Assembly (NCBI RefSeq): GCF_900109605.1
Contig: NZ_FOAM01000005.1
Location: forward strand, 124,001 to 188,000
Reading direction: 5' to 3'
Length of the DNA: 64,000 nucleotides
From: Xaviernesmea oryzae
GTDB lineage: Bacteria; Pseudomonadota; Alphaproteobacteria; Rhizobiales; Rhizobiaceae
A program made the translations under genes and the position numbers. This document shows positions 1 to 8,862 of the stretch, piece after piece. Position 1 is the first letter of the stretch, and every line of letters begins with the position of its first letter. The notes below the pieces were generated by a model. It was not told where the DNA came from. It searched no databases and saw only the letters and a list, made by a program, of their open reading frames with translations.

Positions 1-5
1 GGCAC

Positions 6-2570
6 ATGGCGCCGCCGCGCCCCTCGCAGGGCGTGATCGAACGTCCGAGGCTGACCGAACTTGCCCATTTGCTGGTGCGTCATCGCCTGGTACTGGTGCA
101 TGCACCCGCCGGCTCGGGCAAGACCACCCTGCTCGCCCAGTGGCACGAGATCCTGACGGCGGCGAATGTCTCGACGGTGTGGTATTCCACGCATGACACC
201 GATCGCGATCCCCTGAGTTTTACCGACGGACTGATCCGCGCGCTGGAGCCTTTGACGCAGGATGGCGGCGCCACCGCGCTCTCGCTCATCGACCCGCCGG
301 ATGCGCTTGCCCACCTGATCGATCTCGTCGCGCGTCGCAGTGCGCAAGGCGCCCTGGCCCTCTTCATCGATGACTATCATCTGGCCGAAGGCCGGGATGG
401 CGGTGAGACGATCCACCGCCTTCTGACCGCCCGACTGCCGCATTTCACCATCGTTCTGGCCAGCCGCAACCGGCCGCAAATCGCCATCAGCCGGCTGCGC
501 GTCAGCGGCGATGTGCTCGAACTACCGGTGGAGGATCTCTTCTTCGATGAGACGGAGACGGAAGCTTTCTTCCGGGCGGCATCGTCGGTGCCGATGAGCC
601 CGCAGGAAAGCCGCGACATGCATCGCTACACTGAAGGATGGGCGGCCGGCCTGCGTCTGGCCTCGCTTCTCATCGGCACCATGCCCGGCGCCATGGCCGT
701 CTCACCGCCAGCCGGAAGCCATCGCGCTTTTGCAGATTATTTCCTGGAAGAGGTGATGCTTGGCCTGCCTGAGGCGGTCCACGGCTTTCTGACGAGAACG
801 TCGATCCTCGACGCCCTGCACGGTGATCTCTGCAATGCGGTGACGGAGCGCGGCGACGGCAATGAGATCCTATCCTTTCTCGAGGAGGCCCAGCTCTTCC
901 TCGTCGCGCTGCCGGGCGCACCGCGCTGGTACAAATATCACCACCTGTTCCAGGAGTTCCTTCAGGCGCGGCTCTACACGGAAGACGGCGGAACCGTGGC
1001 CGAGCTCCATAGCCGCGCGGCGCGCTGGTTCCTGGAAAACGGCTCGCCTCTGGACGCGGTGCGCCACGCCTTTCTCGGTCGCCAACCGGCCTGGGCGGCA
1101 GAGCTGATCGAGCGCTACTGCCTGTATGACTATCTGAGCCATGGCCGCTTCGAGCTTTTCTCGCGCTGGATGCAGCAATTGCCCCAGGATGCCCGGGAGG
1201 AGCGACCGCTTCTGCTATTGCTTCAGGTCTGGCGCTCGATCAACCTGCGCCGCTTCGCGCAGGCCGAGCAGACGCTGCGCACGATCGAGCTTGCCGCCAG
1301 CAACGAGACAAGCCGGATGTCGATGATCGCGCGGGAAACGGGGCTCGATATTTCTGGTCGGCTCCATCTGATGCGAGCCCTGATCGGCGCCTATGATGGC
1401 GACATTGCCGCCGGTCTTGCACATATTGCGCAGCTTGAAGGGCGCGAGCTCGATCAGCTGGCTTTCGGCCAGGTCGATCTGGACTCCATTCACAGCTATC
1501 TCGCCCTCCATGCCGGCGATCTGGAGCTTGCGGAACGGCTGACCTGGCGCGCCAACGGCGTTTACGACGCCATGTCCTGCCATTGGGGGGCCATCCATTC
1601 ACGCTGCATCGCGGCGATGGTCTCGCTGGCCAGGGGCTTGATGCGGGACGCCGAAGAGGTTCTCCAGGACGCCTTGGCAATTGCCGAGCGCCATTTCGGC
1701 GCACAATCCTATATGGTTGCCCTGCCCTCCGGCCTGCTTGGCCTGATCGCGTTCGATCAAGGCCAACTCGCCCGGGCCGAGCAGCTTTTGACGCGCGCCA
1801 TGCCAGTCGATACCGCCAGCGATGTCTCCGGGCTCTGCGAGCGTGTGGTTGCCGCCACCATCGGGCTTGCACGTCTCTACGATGCCACGGATCGCGCCGA
1901 TCAGGCCACGGCCGTGCTGATGCGCGCAAGCCGGCGCGCCTATGAAAGCGAGAATTTCCGGCTCGAACTGCAACTGGCGCTGGAGCGCGCCGATCGCGCG
2001 TTTCGCCGCGGCTATCCCGCCGAGGGCATGCGCGAATGGGAGCGACTGCGCCTGCATCTGCCCGAGGCGCAACGCCGCTTTCCGAAAGCTTGCTGGATGA
2101 TCTGGGATGCCTTCCACGTGGTGGAAGCACGCGCGGCCTGCGAAGCCGGCCAGAAAGAGGCCGCAACGGCGAGACTGCGGTACATGGGCGCTGCCGCACG
2201 GGCCCAGGGCCGCTCCGTCATGGCAGCCCGTATGGAACAGGAATTCCCCTGGATGCTGGACGACCAGATGGCCGCCGAAAAAGGCGCAGCGCCTGTTCTC
2301 GGCGTCTTTCTGCCCTCATGCGCGCCGCAAACTTCACCCTCTGCCCCACGGCGAAGCGCCATCCCGTTGCGCAACCCGGCACCCGGCGGCCTTACCCAGA
2401 GGGAGGAAGAAGTGCTCGACCTGATGCGTCTTGGCCTCTCGAACGGCGAAATCGCCCAAAGGCTTGACGTCAATATCAACACCGTGAAGACGCATTCGAA
2501 AAGCATCTTCTCCAAGCTCGGCGTGAAAAGCCGAACCCAGGCTGTGCTGCGCGTGCTGGACAGCCTGTGA
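6..2570 (+). CDS. MalT-like large LuxR-family ATP-dependent transcriptional regulator
   Basis: A large signal-transduction ATPase with a DNA-binding tail (LAL/MalT type). The N-terminus has a Walker A motif (APAGSGKTT, residues 33-41) and a Walker B-like stretch ending in FIDDY near residue 120. A long helical, TPR-like middle follows. The last 65 residues form a LuxR helix-turn-helix starting LTQREEEVLDLMRLGLSNGE. Proteins of this type bind a ligand and ATP, oligomerise and activate target promoters. The visible ATG lies six bases from the window edge, and MalT-type proteins usually have about ten residues before the segment seen here (K-x-x-PPRP-like), so the true start may lie outside the window. 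Ligand and targets are unknown. It converges with the pilin gene on the other strand. The family call is secure; the specific role is not. Confidence 0.9.
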   Translation: MAPPRPSQGVIERPRLTELAHLLVRHRLVLVHAPAGSGKTTLLAQWHEILTAANVSTVWYSTHDTDRDPLSFTDGLIRALEPLTQDGGATALSLIDPPDALAHLIDLVARRSAQGALALFIDDYHLAEGRDGGETIHRLLTARLPHFTIVLASRNRPQIAISRLRVSGDVLELPVEDLFFDETETEAFFRAASSVPMSPQESRDMHRYTEGWAAGLRLASLLIGTMPGAMAVSPPAGSHRAFADYFLEEVMLGLPEAVHGFLTRTSILDALHGDLCNAVTERGDGNEILSFLEEAQLFLVALPGAPRWYKYHHLFQEFLQARLYTEDGGTVAELHSRAARWFLENGSPLDAVRHAFLGRQPAWAAELIERYCLYDYLSHGRFELFSRWMQQLPQDAREERPLLLLLQVWRSINLRRFAQAEQTLRTIELAASNETSRMSMIARETGLDISGRLHLMRALIGAYDGDIAAGLAHIAQLEGRELDQLAFGQVDLDSIHSYLALHAGDLELAERLTWRANGVYDAMSCHWGAIHSRCIAAMVSLARGLMRDAEEVLQDALAIAERHFGAQSYMVALPSGLLGLIAFDQGQLARAEQLLTRAMPVDTASDVSGLCERVVAATIGLARLYDATDRADQATAVLMRASRRAYESENFRLELQLALERADRAFRRGYPAEGMREWERLRLHLPEAQRRFPKACWMIWDAFHVVEARAACEAGQKEAATARLRYMGAAARAQGRSVMAARMEQEFPWMLDDQMAAEKGAAPVLGVFLPSCAPQTSPSAPRRSAIPLRNPAPGGLTQREEEVLDLMRLGLSNGEIAQRLDVNINTVKTHSKSIFSKLGVKSRTQAVLRVLDSL

Positions 2571-2571
2571 C

Positions 2572-2603
2572 GTCGGTGGCACGCCTGACGGACGCCAACC
2601 GAC
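2572..2603. terminator. Stem-loop between convergent genes
   Basis: GTCGGT(GGC) at 2572 pairs with (GCCA)ACCGAC ending at 2603, immediately after the regulator stop codon and just before the end of the convergent pilin gene. There is no clear U-run on the plus side, so termination is inferred from position. Confidence 0.4.
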
Positions 2604-2616
2604 CACTCTTGATGGA

Positions 2617-2787
2617 TCAAGAGTTTCTCATGATCGTCTTCACATTCTCGAATGTGCTGTTGAGCTGCACGCCAAGAACCTTGGCACCGCCTGCAAAAGC
2701 GCCGGCGATCAATGCGGCGATGAGTCCATATTCCAGCGCAGTGGCTCCGCTTCTATCCTTCAACATCCGCACCAGACCCGTCAACAC
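2617..2787 (-). CDS. flp: Flp/Fap-type pilin (class IVb, Tad pilus subunit)
   Basis: A 56-residue protein. Near its N-terminus it has the hallmark segment RSGATALEYGLIAALIAGA, which is the basic/Gly leader end, the conserved Glu-Tyr pair and the start of the hydrophobic helix of Flp pilins. The C-terminus reads NSTFENVKTIMRNS, also typical. Translation probably begins at GTG 2787, with GGAGG six bases upstream (a TTG at 2784 is the alternative). The prepilin would be cut by a TadV-type peptidase after the Gly of SGATALEY and polymerised by the Tad machine. It lies back to back with the TadG/TadE-like genes across an AT-rich spacer. The gene is short and starts with GTG, so it is easily missed. 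No cpaA/tadV, rcpA or tadA genes are in the window. Confidence 0.88.
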   Translation of the reverse strand: MLTGLVRMLKDRSGATALEYGLIAALIAGAFAGGAKVLGVQLNSTFENVKTIMRNS

Positions 2788-3110
2788 AGCGCACCTCCAG
2801 CCCCCAAAATCGCAGACAGGGATCGTCGGGATTTACCGCCGCGCGTCGTCCAGTCCGCCCATTGATTGATTAGCGCTAACTTACTAAAATTATGGAAACG
2901 CACACACTGATAAAACCCATCCGCTCTTTTGGATATCCTACATGACAGAATGTTTTATTTTAATATGATATTTTTTAGATTGTTTTTATATTGGAATCCT
3001 TCGGTCTAAATACACGATAAATTCATATTGCGGATTCTAATGAAGGGAGGTGGGCGAAAGCATCATCTTACCCGTTGCGATTGCTCTGATCCGATCATCA
3101 GGCTCTAGAC
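2788..3110. promoter_or_regulatory. AT-rich divergent promoter region, flp / tad genes
   Basis: About 320 bases with clearly lower GC than the surroundings, especially 2870-3040, between the divergent pilin and TadG-like genes. It contains the palindrome TTAGCGCTAA (2870-2879) and long T/A tracts, as expected for divergent promoters, but no -10/-35 pair could be assigned with confidence. A strong AGGGAGG at 3044-3050 has no suitably spaced start codon of a recognisable gene. Confidence 0.45.
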
Positions 3111-5132
3111 ATGAGATCGATAAAAGCTCTGCAGTGGTTCCGCCGTCTATCGAGGGTCAAAGAGACTTCGAGCGCTGGCTTTCCGGCTTCGGGAAAGCAA
3201 GGCGGTCTGCCGCGCATCCTTGAACGGCATGACGGGAGCATGGCTGTGATCGGGGCCTTGGCGATTCCTGTCCTCATCGGCTTCGGCGCATTGGTGGTCG
3301 ACTATGGCCGGGCGCTCAACACCCAGTCCGAGCGGCAGCGGGTCGCCGATCTTGCATCCTATGCCGGTGCGCTGGCTTATGGCGCATCCGGCTCCACGCA
3401 GCGGATGCATGCCGCCGCCGCCCATATCGGCGCGCTCCACAATGTGGCGGAGAGCGCCATGGCCATCGACCTCATCGACTCCCCGCGCACTTCGGGCGCC
3501 AAGGCGGTGAACGTGACGATTGCAAGCGCCCAGAACGTGCTGCTGGCCAAGGTGTTGCAGGCCGGCGACCTGGTCATCAAGGCCAGCGCTTCCGCGGAAG
3601 TCGGCACTGCCAGCAGTTCGGGTGGCAACGGATGCATCATCGCGCTCGACAGCGCCGGCACCGGTGTGACCATGTCAGGCGGCACATCGCTCAACGTGCC
3701 GAATTGCACGGTGGCATCCAACGCCACCATCACCTCGCCCTGTGGCACGAAGATCGTGACCAAGGCCGCTCTTTACAATTCATCGTCGCCGCCGGACCAG
3801 CCGAGTTGGTGTCAGACCATCCAGAAACAGGACGGCACCCCAGCGCCGATCTCCAAGGCCGTCACCGCCGATCCGCTGGCCGCGCATTCCGGCGTTCTCG
3901 CGGCCGTCGCCCGCTTTGGCGAACAGGCCTCCCTCAATGCGCCGGCCCGGCCCCGAGCCGTCGATGGCGATGATCTCGAATTTGATCGATGGGATCAGTC
4001 GAAGCGGCAGGCACTGGACAAAGCTCTGAAAGCCCAAGGATGCCGGGCAAGCTATTCCGATATCTGGCGCGTGACCTGCACGAGCACCACCCTCACCTTC
4101 GGCAACTTCCTGATCGGCAGCAGCCTGACTGTGGAGTTCAATCTCTCCGGGCCGGCGTCGACGGTCTATAACTTCAAGAGCATTCGCTCGACCGGGGGCG
4201 GCAATTTCAAATTCGGCCCGGGGACGTTCAACGTGCCGGGCGGAATTTCGCTGAACGGGGATACCGGCTCATTCGGTGCCGGCAACTTTCGCATCGGCCC
4301 GTCTTCCGACTGCGGCTTCAGTCTCTGTGGAAACAGCAACGGCACCTTGAGCTTTGCCGGTCCATCGGATTTTGAGCTCTCGGACGGCTTGAAGGTCTCC
4401 GGCAGCAATGTGACGACGCTCGGCACAGGCTCGAGCAATGCCTATAAGATCGGGAAAAGCCAGCAGGGGCAATCGATCCTCGTGGAAAGTGGCACGGCCA
4501 TCCTGTCGGACGCGAGCGCGACGGCATCCATCTTCCGCCTCTGGGGCAAGGTGCAAAGCGGGGGCGGCACATGCCTGACGTTCCCGGCCGCCAGCCAACA
4601 CGACATCATGGGCTCGATCGATGTGTCCGGCGCCCTGGAGCTCGGGTCAGGTCCTTACACGGTGGATGGCTATTTTGGTCTCGGACAGAACAATGGTGGC
4701 GCCGTAACCTGCCAGGGGCGCGAAATCAGCCTGTCGGCGAGAGATGTCACGGTCACGCTTTCTGGCAAGGAAACGATGAGCAGTCAGGCCTGCAGCAACA
4801 CGGCCTTCTGCGCCTCTGCCGGCTATAAGAACATGGTGCTGCGCGCGCCGGAGTCGGGAAAATTTGCCCAGCTGGCCGTGATTGGGCCGACGAATATCGC
4901 GGCCGGCGCCACGCTGACATCGGGTGCAAGCGGCAGCAACATCTCCGGCGCCTTCTATTTTCCAAACGCGCCGATCTCGATGAGCGGCGGCGCATCCGCG
5001 CAGGATGTCTGCCTCTTCCTCATCGGCTCGGCCATCAGCATTTCGGGCGGAAGTGCCGCCGCCTCGCAATGTGACAAGCTCCTGTCGGCTGGCGGCGGCA
5101 GCGGCGGCAAGTCCGTGAGGCTCGTTCGATGA
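3111..5132 (+). CDS. TadG-like Flp pilus assembly protein
   Basis: A 673-residue exported protein. Near residues 40-65 a positively charged stretch precedes a hydrophobic helix containing AVIGALAIPVLIGFGALVVD, the conserved TadE/TadG N-terminal membrane anchor (pilus-assembly TadG family). The rest is a long Ser/Gly/Thr/Asn-rich region with repeated GGxSxNxxG-like short strands and several Cys pairs, compatible with a periplasmic beta-rich domain. No von Willebrand MIDAS motif was seen. ATG 3111 is chosen because an in-frame stop (3087) closes the frame upstream. The gene overlaps the next by four bases (ATGA), indicating one operon with two TadE-like genes. Known role of the family: minor pseudopilin or anchor required for Tad pilus assembly. 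Confidence 0.8.
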   Translation: MRSIKALQWFRRLSRVKETSSAGFPASGKQGGLPRILERHDGSMAVIGALAIPVLIGFGALVVDYGRALNTQSERQRVADLASYAGALAYGASGSTQRMHAAAAHIGALHNVAESAMAIDLIDSPRTSGAKAVNVTIASAQNVLLAKVLQAGDLVIKASASAEVGTASSSGGNGCIIALDSAGTGVTMSGGTSLNVPNCTVASNATITSPCGTKIVTKAALYNSSSPPDQPSWCQTIQKQDGTPAPISKAVTADPLAAHSGVLAAVARFGEQASLNAPARPRAVDGDDLEFDRWDQSKRQALDKALKAQGCRASYSDIWRVTCTSTTLTFGNFLIGSSLTVEFNLSGPASTVYNFKSIRSTGGGNFKFGPGTFNVPGGISLNGDTGSFGAGNFRIGPSSDCGFSLCGNSNGTLSFAGPSDFELSDGLKVSGSNVTTLGTGSSNAYKIGKSQQGQSILVESGTAILSDASATASIFRLWGKVQSGGGTCLTFPAASQHDIMGSIDVSGALELGSGPYTVDGYFGLGQNNGGAVTCQGREISLSARDVTVTLSGKETMSSQACSNTAFCASAGYKNMVLRAPESGKFAQLAVIGPTNIAAGATLTSGASGSNISGAFYFPNAPISMSGGASAQDVCLFLIGSAISISGGSAAASQCDKLLSAGGGSGGKSVRLVR

Positions 5133-5707
5133 CAAGCCTCCTTTCCAAGCTGGTCAGCAACCTTCGGCTCATCGATCTCTGCAAAAGCCGGCGTGGCATT
5201 GCCGCAGTGGAGTTTGCCTTCATTGCTCCCGTCATGCTCGTCATGATGACAGGGGTCAGCGAACTCGGCGTCTTCGTGTTCAAACGCATGCAGGCCAACG
5301 AAGCCGTTTCAGCCGCGGCCAATGCCGCCTTGGCAAGCGGCCCCGGCCTGTCCAGCTCGACGGCGGACGCGACCGCGAATGTGCTCGCCTCGATTCTGCG
5401 CGCGCCCGATACGGCCGGCACGGCCCGCATGACCATCAATGGCTTGCGTGCGTATGACATTACCGCGACACAGATGACCTCATCGGGCTCCGTCAGCTCG
5501 GCTGACGAGTGCCGCTGCCCGACACAGGCAAACGGGGTAATCGATTGGGGCGGAAGCGTCGGCTGCACATCGACCTGTGCGGACGGAAGCTCTGCCGGCA
5601 GGTATATCAGCATCGCCTATCACAGACCGTACAAGCCCGTCTTTCCGACCTACGGCCTGATCAGCAACAATGGGATCACTGTCAATGTCGTGGCGCTGGT
5701 GCAATAA
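5129..5707 (+). CDS. TadE-like minor pseudopilin
   Basis: 192 residues. After about 20 residues come SRRGIAAVEFAFIAPVML and a hydrophobic helix, the TadE signature (Gly-Xaa-Ala-Ala-Val-Glu-Phe-Ala). The periplasmic part holds a cluster of cysteines (CRCP..., CTSTC) that could form disulfides, and a Tyr-rich tail. Its ATG overlaps the stop codon of the TadG-like gene, and its end overlaps the beginning of the next TadE-like gene, so the three are very likely cotranscribed. TadE-family proteins are processed by the prepilin peptidase and needed for Flp pilus assembly at the inner membrane. Confidence 0.85.
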   Translation: MTSLLSKLVSNLRLIDLCKSRRGIAAVEFAFIAPVMLVMMTGVSELGVFVFKRMQANEAVSAAANAALASGPGLSSSTADATANVLASILRAPDTAGTARMTINGLRAYDITATQMTSSGSVSSADECRCPTQANGVIDWGGSVGCTSTCADGSSAGRYISIAYHRPYKPVFPTYGLISNNGITVNVVALVQ

Positions 5708-6149
5708 ATTGCCGGTGAAAGCCTTTGTTGGCGATCACAAGGGATCGGCAGCGGTGGAGTTCGCCATGGTCCTGACACCGATGATGCTTCTGCTGTTCGG
5801 CGGCATCGAAGCGGGCCGCGTGCTCTGGATGCGCCACGCCTTGGAAAAAGTGGCGACGACGAGCGCGCGCTGCATCGGCATTCGCGGCAATGACTGCTCC
5901 ACCGGAGGCGCCTTCGACGCGGCGCGCGCCTTGTCCTATGTTCAGACACAGGCGGCAGGAATGGGTATCAGGCTGGAGCAGGTCGATATTGATGTCCGGG
6001 ACTCGGCCACCTGCCATGGCGCTGCAGGCTTCTCGCAAGTCGTGGTCACGAAGACACTCTATTCCGCCGTACCTCTTCTTGTCGATTTTCTCTCCTCCGC
6101 GAATCATCAACTCTCTGCCCAGGCATGTTTTCCGACACAGCAAGCGTGA
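5685..6149 (+). CDS. Second TadE-like minor pseudopilin
   Basis: About 154 residues. The segment HKGSAAVEFAMVLTPMMLLL near residue 20 is again the TadE motif with Glu five residues into the helix. It is followed by an amphipathic stretch (RVLWMRHALEKV) shared with this family. Start choice: ATG 5685 overlaps the preceding gene by 23 bases and has GGGA about nine bases upstream; ATG 5670 and GTG 5715 are alternatives. Last gene of the pilus cluster; no secretion ATPase, secretin or peptidase follows, so the machinery must be elsewhere or absent. Confidence 0.82.
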   Translation: MSWRWCNKLPVKAFVGDHKGSAAVEFAMVLTPMMLLLFGGIEAGRVLWMRHALEKVATTSARCIGIRGNDCSTGGAFDAARALSYVQTQAAGMGIRLEQVDIDVRDSATCHGAAGFSQVVVTKTLYSAVPLLVDFLSSANHQLSAQACFPTQQA

Positions 6150-6508
6150 GGAACAGGAAGAGGCTGCGACAAAGGCACGGTCTGAGAACGGGCGCGGGTT
6201 CGCTTATGTGACCCAACCTGGGTGGCGCGCTCAGCGGCCCGGTTGTGATTGCTCGTGGCCAAAAGGGGCTTTTGCATACCAATTCGTGCGTTTTAAGCCA
6301 TGAAGCAGGATGCTAGGCCTTGCTGAGCGATGTGCTGCAAGACGGGAAAGACGTGGCTCTGCCGAGATCAAACCGCGTCTGACAGAGGTCGATACAGCTG
6401 ATTATACATAGCGAGCGGCATGTTCGGCTTTTCTCGGGTTGATGCAATCCGGTTCTCGTTGTAGCTTTCCCGCGCATTTATGCCACGCTTAGAGATGATT
6501 GGACTACC
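6150..6508. other. Intergenic region with cspA leader
   Basis: About 360 bases between the last pilus gene and the cold-shock gene. No credible coding frame was seen on either strand. The last 100 bases or so presumably hold the promoter and the 5' leader of cspA. No conserved cold-box could be identified by eye. Confidence 0.4.
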
Positions 6509-6712
6509 ATGGCAACCGGTACAGTTAAATTCTTCAACGACGACAAGGGCTTCGGCTTCATCACCCCCGAGAACGGCGGACAGGACGTATTCGTCCATGT
6601 ATCGGCGCTGCAGCGTGGTGGTTCGCTTCGTGAAGGCGACAAGGTGAGCTTCGAAGTCGGACAGGATCGCAAGACCGGAAAGTCCAAGGCAGAGAACGTC
6701 TCCGTTCTGTAA
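6509..6712 (+). CDS. cspA: Cold-shock domain protein (CspA family)
   Basis: 67 residues, the full length of a single cold-shock domain. RNP1 is present as KGFGFI and RNP2 as VFVHVS, with the usual start [10 protein letters not shown] and an end in KAENVSVL. These proteins bind single-stranded RNA or DNA and melt secondary structure, acting as RNA chaperones during cold or growth transitions. It is monocistronic, flanked by gene-free stretches on both sides. Whether it is cold-induced cannot be told from the sequence. Confidence 0.97.
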   Translation: MATGTVKFFNDDKGFGFITPENGGQDVFVHVSALQRGGSLREGDKVSFEVGQDRKTGKSKAENVSVL

Positions 6713-7368
6713 GTTTAGAGCGGTGTGACGAGCCAGTCCGTGGTTGTTGGCGCAAGCCTGCGACAAGATGTGGATCAGGCCTCCAGCAGGGTCTGCCCGT
6801 CTAGAACCTGCGCTCTCCTCGCCGATATAGACAAAGCCTCGCCGGCGATCGTTCGTGGTTGACCTGCGGATATCGCGGCCGATGGCACGGCTAGCGTCCA
6901 GCGCTGTCACTGATGCCTGGATCAAGGCCATTTTAACCGCTGAACGGCGTGCTTGCTGGAGCACGTCATTCAGCGGTTTTATGCTTTCTCCGATTCAAGA
7001 CGGGCAGGAGCCGGTCTTAAGATCCTGACTCGGCATCGAATCGCCGGGATGGATGATCCCACAGCAAAGCGCAGATTTTGCTTGCACTTCGCCACTCCAT
7101 TTTCCGTCTCGATCACGTGGGCGCCAGCTTTGGCACCGCTTGCCCGCCAGGCCACATTGGCGCCAGGATAAGGCCGCCGGGAACGCGATCGCCTTTGTCA
7201 GAAACCGCCACCCTGTTTGCTGAGTTGCGCGCTTATCAAGGATGCCCCACTCGGATAAAGTTTCGAGACGGAGGACGTTTCGTTCACCTGATTGTCAAAG
7301 TGAATTGCTGATATCCTAGCCGATGGCGTAAGGGCCGGCTTCGTCGGAAAGCGGCATCGGGGAATGAG
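6713..7368. other. Gene-poor region downstream of cspA
   Basis: About 650 bases without a convincing gene. Several open frames exist but none has a sensible start, recognisable motif or consistent composition. A long minus-strand frame here also runs antisense through cspA and is regarded as spurious. The only clear structure is the hairpin at 6935-6978. The last 20 bases contain GGGGA placed five bases ahead of the kaiC-like ATG. Confidence 0.4.
6935..6978. terminator. Long two-part hairpin
   Basis: AACCGCTGAA (6935-6944) pairs with TTCAGCGGTT (6969-6978). Inside it CGTGCT (6948-6953) pairs with AGCACG (6960-6965). The plus-strand side is followed by TTTTAT, so it could terminate a plus-strand transcript from the cspA side or shape a small RNA. 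Confidence 0.55.
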
Positions 7369-8862
7369 ATGACGAGTGTGAAGGCCAAGACAGGCGTTAC
7401 AGGGCTGGATGACATTCTGGGCGGTGGCCTGACGCAAGGGCATGTGTTCCTGCTGGAAGGAAACCCCGGAACGGGCAAAACCACGATTGCTTTGCAGTTT
7501 CTTCTTTCAGGCGCGGCCGACGGCGAGTCAGGCCTCTACATCACCCTGTCCGAGACCGAGCACGAACTGCGTCAGAGCGCGCAGTCGCATGGCCTTGAGA
7601 TCAACGAGCAGGTCGAACTCTTCGAGCTCGTGCCGCCGGAAAGCCTGCTTGATGCCGAACAGCAGCAAAGCCTGCTCTATTCGTCGGACCTTGAACTGGG
7701 CGAGACGACGCGGCTGATTTTCGATCGGTTCGAGCGGGCAAAGCCACAGCGCGTCGTCATCGACAGCCTGTCGGAAATCCGCCTTCTGGCGCAAAGCTCG
7801 CTGCGCTATCGCCGTCAGATCCTCGCGCTGAAGCATTATTTTGCCCGCCAGGGCGCCACGGTCCTTTTGCTCGACGACCTGACATCGGACCCCAACGACA
7901 AGACCGTCCACAGCGTCGTGCACGGCGTCATCCATCTGGAGGAACTGGCGCCCGATTACGGCGCGGAACGGCGGCGCGTACGCGTGGTCAAATATCGTGG
8001 ACAAGCCTATCGCGGCGGCTATCACGATTTCACGATCCGTACCGGCGGTGTCGTCATGTTTCCGCGGCTGCGCTCCAACGAGCACCGCACGGATTTCGGG
8101 CGCCATCCGGTCAGTAGCGGAATCGCCGAACTCGACGCTTTGCTGGGCGGCGGGATCGAACAGGGCTCCAGCACCTTGCTTCTTGGCCCCGCCGGCACTG
8201 GCAAGACCATCTTCACCCTGCAGTTCGCGGCCGCCACCGTCAAAAGGGGCGAAAAGGTTTCGGTGTTCGTTTTCGACGAAGAGCTGGGACTGCTTTTCAA
8301 CCGCATGCGTGGCATCGGCATCGATATCGAGGCGATGCGTGAAAGCGGCATGCTTCATATCGAGCAAGTCGATGCGGCGGAACTGTCTCCCGGCGAATTT
8401 GCGCATCGGGTGCGCGAACAGCTGACGCAATCCCACTCCAAGACCGTCGTCATCGACAGCGTCAACGGCTATCAGGCGGCCATGCCGCAGGAAAATTCGC
8501 TGATCCTGCACATGCATGAGCTGCTGCAATATCTCAACCGGCAGGGCGTGAATACGTTTCTGACCGTTGCCCAGCATGGTCTCGTGGGCGATATGAAGTC
8601 TCCGCTCGACCTGACCTACCTCTCTGACAGCGTCATTCTCCTGCGCTATTTCGAAGCGATGGGTGAGGTCAGGCGCGCGGTCTCGGTGGTCAAGAAGCGC
8701 ACGGGCCAGCATGAAACGACGATCCGGGAATATGATATTTCCCCCAGCGGGCTTTCGCTCGGCAAGCCGTTGAGTCAGTTCCAGGGTGTCTTGCGCGGCG
8801 TACCACAGCTGGTTGGCAGCCAGGATGGCCTTCTCGACATCGGAGGCGACGCCGATTTCTAG
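7369..8862 (+). CDS. KaiC-like double-domain RecA-fold ATPase
   Basis: 497 residues with two KaiC/RadA-type ATPase domains in tandem. Domain one has Walker A GNPGTGKT (residues 31-38) and Walker B RVVIDSLSE. Domain two has Walker A GPAGTGKT near residues 274-281 and Walker B VVIDSVNGY. The N-terminal TGVTGLDDILGGGL and its second-domain counterpart are typical of KaiC relatives. ATG 7369 has GGGGA five bases upstream. No kaiA or kaiB is present. The gene overlaps the following hybrid histidine kinase by 38 bases, so the two proteins are likely translated together and may form a signalling pair, a pairing common for KaiC-like proteins in non-cyanobacteria. A circadian role should not be assumed. 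Confidence 0.9.
   Translation: MTSVKAKTGVTGLDDILGGGLTQGHVFLLEGNPGTGKTTIALQFLLSGAADGESGLYITLSETEHELRQSAQSHGLEINEQVELFELVPPESLLDAEQQQSLLYSSDLELGETTRLIFDRFERAKPQRVVIDSLSEIRLLAQSSLRYRRQILALKHYFARQGATVLLLDDLTSDPNDKTVHSVVHGVIHLEELAPDYGAERRRVRVVKYRGQAYRGGYHDFTIRTGGVVMFPRLRSNEHRTDFGRHPVSSGIAELDALLGGGIEQGSSTLLLGPAGTGKTIFTLQFAAATVKRGEKVSVFVFDEELGLLFNRMRGIGIDIEAMRESGMLHIEQVDAAELSPGEFAHRVREQLTQSHSKTVVIDSVNGYQAAMPQENSLILHMHELLQYLNRQGVNTFLTVAQHGLVGDMKSPLDLTYLSDSVILLRYFEAMGEVRRAVSVVKKRTGQHETTIREYDISPSGLSLGKPLSQFQGVLRGVPQLVGSQDGLLDIGGDADF

Noticed and set aside
2567-2869. 100-codon plus-strand frame after the first regulator
   Set aside because: It is the antisense shadow of the Flp pilin gene; the minus strand gives a recognisable protein, this one does not.
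3050-3222. GTG-started leader frame with AGGGAGG directly before it
   Set aside because: The Shine-Dalgarno-like sequence abuts the GTG with no spacing, and the predicted peptide has no recognisable features.
6368-6964. 198-codon minus-strand frame across cspA
   Set aside because: It runs antisense through a certain cold-shock gene; its peptide matches no known pattern.
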